DNA of 5,922 nt. Origin: Bifidobacterium breve. GTDB taxonomy: Bacteria; Bacteroidota; Bacteroidia; Cytophagales; UBA9547. The notes below the pieces were generated by a model. It was not told the DNA's origin and ran no database searches. It saw only the letters and a list, made by a program, of their open reading frames with translations. A program made the position numbers and the translations under genes. Positions within the stretch are counted from its first letter, which is position 1, and each line of letters begins with the position of its first letter. Positions 5,035 through 5,922 of this stretch are shown one piece after another. The DNA is taken from positions 1-5,922 of the forward strand of contig CALPQG020000183.1 in assembly GCA_943325655.2 (NCBI GenBank). Direction: 5' to 3'.

Positions 5035-5922
5035 TTAATAAAATTCTTTGGGTACGTTATTTTTTTCTGGTAATGATTTGAAATATTCATACGTGATTTT
5101 CAAACCATCTGCCCTGTTTACTTTTGGTTCCCAACCCAGAATTTCTTTCGCTTTCGTAATGTCTGGTTTTCTTTGTTTTGGATCATCCACTGGAAGTGGC
5201 AAGTAAATTACTTTTTGGGTAGTGCCAGTTAATTTGATCACTTCTTCTGCAAAGTCCTTGATAGAGATTTCTACTGGATTTCCAATGTTCACAGGGTAAG
5301 CGTAATCGCTTAACAACAAACGGTAAATGCCTTCTACCAAATCGTCGACATAACAGAATGAACGGGTTTGAGAACCATCGCCAAAAATGGTAATGTCTTC
5401 TCCTCTTAAAGCCTGACCAATAAAAGCAGGTAAAGCACGTCCATCGTTCAGTCGCATACGAGGACCATAGGTATTGAAAATTCTAACAATTCTGGTTTCT
5501 AAGCCATGGAAAGTATGGTAAGCCATGGTGATGGCTTCTTGAAATCTTTTGGCTTCGTCATACACGCCACGAGGTCCAATAGGATTTACATTTCCCCAAT
5601 ATTCTTCTGGTTGAGGATGCACCGTTGGATCGCCATATACTTCAGAAGTAGAGGCAATAAGCATACGAGCGCCTTTTGCTTTGGCTAAGCCTAACAAATT
5701 GTGTGTACCCAATGAACCCACTTTAAGGGTTTGTATCGGTATTTTTAAATAGTCGATCGGACTTGCCGGAGAAGCAAAATGTAAAATATAATCTAACTCT
5801 CCTGCAACGTGTACAAATTTAGAAACATCGTGGTTGTAAAACTCGAAGTTTTCTAATTTGAATAAATGCTCAATATTGCGCAAATCACCTGTAATCAGGT
5901 TATCCATTGCAATGACATGATA
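5035..5922 (-). CDS. uxs: UDP-glucuronate decarboxylase (UDP-xylose synthase), 5' truncated by window edge
   Basis: Uxs is an NAD-dependent extended SDR that oxidises and decarboxylates UDP-glucuronate, then reduces it to UDP-xylose. The frame is open to the right edge (Tyr-His-Val-Ile-Ala precede the first visible Met at 5907), and the Rossmann GGxGFxG motif expected about 20-30 residues further upstream is missing, so 5907 is not the true start. The visible 295 residues carry HFASPASPIDYLKIP (48-62), STSEVYGDP (91-99) with Ser93/Glu94, YWGNVNPIG (108-116), YDEAK with Tyr121 and Lys125, RIFNTYGPRMR (147-157), GDGSQTRSFCYVDDLVEG (181-198) and RKPDI (251-255), whose Arg matches the decarboxylase-specific Arg of ArnA and human UXS1. 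These motifs separate it from RmlB and GalE nearby. TAA (5037-5035) is 9 nt from the next gene's start. No UDP-glucose dehydrogenase is visible; it may lie just upstream. A related UDP-uronate dehydratase cannot be fully excluded. Confidence 0.93.
   Translation of the reverse strand, partial: YHVIAMDNLITGDLRNIEHLFKLENFEFYNHDVSKFVHVAGELDYILHFASPASPIDYLKIPIQTLKVGSLGTHNLLGLAKAKGARMLIASTSEVYGDPTVHPQPEEYWGNVNPIGPRGVYDEAKRFQEAITMAYHTFHGLETRIVRIFNTYGPRMRLNDGRALPAFIGQALRGEDITIFGDGSQTRSFCYVDDLVEGIYRLLLSDYAYPVNIGNPVEISIKDFAEEVIKLTGTTQKVIYLPLPVDDPKQRKPDITKAKEILGWEPKVNRADGLKITYEYFKSLPEKNNVPKEFY

Noticed and set aside
4540..5090. Several open frames on both strands overlapping the acetyltransferase gene (for example 4607-4894 +, 4540-4791 +, 4584-4778 -, 4884-5090 -)
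   Set aside because: All lie across the WbpD-like coding sequence or its junction with uxs, and none shows a recognisable domain.
1..5922. CRISPR array, tRNA/rRNA gene, insertion sequence or toxin-antitoxin pair
   Set aside because: No regularly spaced repeats, tRNA-like cloverleaf, rRNA signature, transposase or paired small ORFs were seen. Nearly all sequence is explained by the seven genes.

Overview
The window is AT-rich bacterial DNA that most likely comes from a member of the Bacteroidota. The support is the Bacteroidota-style residues in the RuvB and UXS proteins, a small DUF4834-type membrane protein (a family I know from Bacteroidota), and the absence of clear Shine-Dalgarno sequences before the tightly packed genes. 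I cannot place it below phylum level.

Layout: the left edge (1-509, + strand) holds the C-terminal half of ruvB, the Holliday-junction branch-migration motor. A non-coding convergent gap (510-800) follows. It contains several small inverted and direct repeats but no convincing factor-independent terminator. The rest of the window (801-5922, - strand) is one tightly packed gene train. In transcription order it is: a 5'-truncated UDP-glucuronate decarboxylase (uxs), a WbpD/WlbB-type sugar N-acetyltransferase, a WbpO/TviB-type nucleotide-sugar 6-dehydrogenase, a GalE-type UDP-hexose 4-epimerase, RmlB (dTDP-glucose 4,6-dehydratase), and the DUF4834-type membrane protein. Junctions are 9 nt, 2 nt, a 1-nt overlap, 0 nt and 12 nt, so it is almost certainly one operon that starts beyond the right edge.

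The five enzymes all make activated sugars for a surface polysaccharide (capsule, exopolysaccharide or O-antigen): UDP-xylose (Uxs), a UDP-N-acetylhexosaminuronic acid (WbpO-like), an N-acetylated 3-amino uronic sugar (WbpD-like), UDP-galactose or its N-acetyl form (GalE), and dTDP-4-keto-6-deoxyglucose (RmlB). Each pathway is incomplete here: there is no UDP-glucose dehydrogenase to feed Uxs, no WbpB/WbpE-type oxidase and aminotransferase to feed WbpD, and no RmlA/C/D. No glycosyltransferase, flippase or polymerase is present. The window is therefore the distal precursor-supply end of a larger locus. I see no new defence, mobile or RNA system. The points most worth checking are two forced non-ATG starts (TTG and GTG), the pairing of a WbpD-like acetyltransferase with a WbpO-type rather than WbpA-type dehydrogenase, the unstudied membrane protein at the operon's end, and the repeat-rich convergent gap.
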